DNA from: Hyphomonas sp. Mor2
Lineage (GTDB): Bacteria; Pseudomonadota; Alphaproteobacteria; Caulobacterales; Hyphomonadaceae
Direction of reading: 5' to 3'
DNA: 64,000 bases
Assembly: GCF_001854405.1 (NCBI RefSeq)
Contig: NZ_CP017718.1
Location: forward strand, 3,162,001-3,226,000
A program made the position numbers and the translations under genes. Positions 63,990-64,000 of the stretch are shown here, piece after piece. A model generated the notes under the pieces. That model made no database searches. It saw nothing but the letters and a program-made list of their open reading frames with translations, and was not told where the DNA came from. The first letter of the stretch is position 1; each line of letters begins with the position of its first letter.

Positions 63990-64000
63990 ATGCGATTAGG
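63990..64000 (+). CDS. Start of an unidentified CDS, cut by window edge
   Basis: ATG 63990 preceded by AAGGA 8 nt upstream, on the plus strand and divergent from the methionine operon. Only MRL and part of a fourth codon are visible, so nothing can be said of the product. Confidence 0.45.

Overview
The window looks like a chromosomal segment of a GC-rich alphaproteobacterium, most plausibly of the Hyphomonadaceae/Caulobacterales type. Pointers are an Oar-like TonB-dependent receptor, the helicase-S4-FdxA gene order, an MFS/spermidine-synthase fusion, a methionine synthase split into two genes, DUF1993/DUF2164/DUF1801 proteins and frequent 4-base ATGA gene overlaps. This placement is inferred from gene content and not tested. 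No rRNA, tRNA, CRISPR array, insertion sequence or prophage was seen.

Layout. 1-4.9 kb: a FATP-type acyl-CoA synthetase (cut by the edge), TesB thioesterase, an orphan AAA+ ATPase behind an AT-rich dyad, and a PLC-like/helix-hairpin-helix fusion. 4.9-14.1 kb: membrane MFS/spermidine synthase fusion, exported proteins, an MBL-HEAT-DUF2164-ArsC operon, a methyltransferase, and an ArsR/AHSA1 pair with a palindromic operator. 14.1-18.5 kb: CPBP protease and divergent TetR, then a TPP riboswitch leading a DUF1801-membrane protein-thiC operon. 18.5-24 kb: twin palindromic repeat, a DUF559 remnant, a Cys/Trp-rich metzincin with a small membrane partner, a PnuC transporter, an outer-membrane barrel and a DJ-1/PfpI protein. 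24-36 kb: a TetR regulator, small proteins, the housekeeping helicase-S4-TerB-FdxA group, a GT39 glycosyltransferase and a large TonB receptor with a putative PHO box. 36-44 kb: putrescine synthesis (aguA-aguB), rhomboid, zapE, DUF1993, an M28 peptidase, bacterioferritin and a CDGSH protein, then a lysophospholipase-like hydrolase and an SCP2 protein. 44-52 kb: acyl-CoA carboxyltransferase, a collar-domain exported protein, a hairpin-rich intergenic region, an AT-richer two-gene island of unknown function, GloC-like hydrolase, PqiA-like protein, M48 peptidase and an SDR. 52-64 kb: an orphan protein, KatG, DUF2158 and VOC proteins, and a tightly packed eight-gene methionine operon (ArsR-methyltransferase fusion, metF, MetH N-terminal domain, GGCT, PPOX, DUF1428, RlaP-like nucleotidyltransferase, MetH C-terminal part) driven from a promoter embedded in a 30-bp perfect dyad.

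The most unusual items are: (i) a dispersed repeat with three hairpins, present at 47.1 and 56.0 kb, whose stems show compensatory changes and one of whose loops is GNRA; (ii) the Cys/Trp-rich membrane metzincin with its coupled small membrane gene; (iii) the low-GC divergent pair at 47.4-48.6 kb; (iv) two uncharacterised genes between a TPP riboswitch and thiC; (v) the methionine operon that places an RlaP-like nucleotidyltransferase between two halves of MetH.
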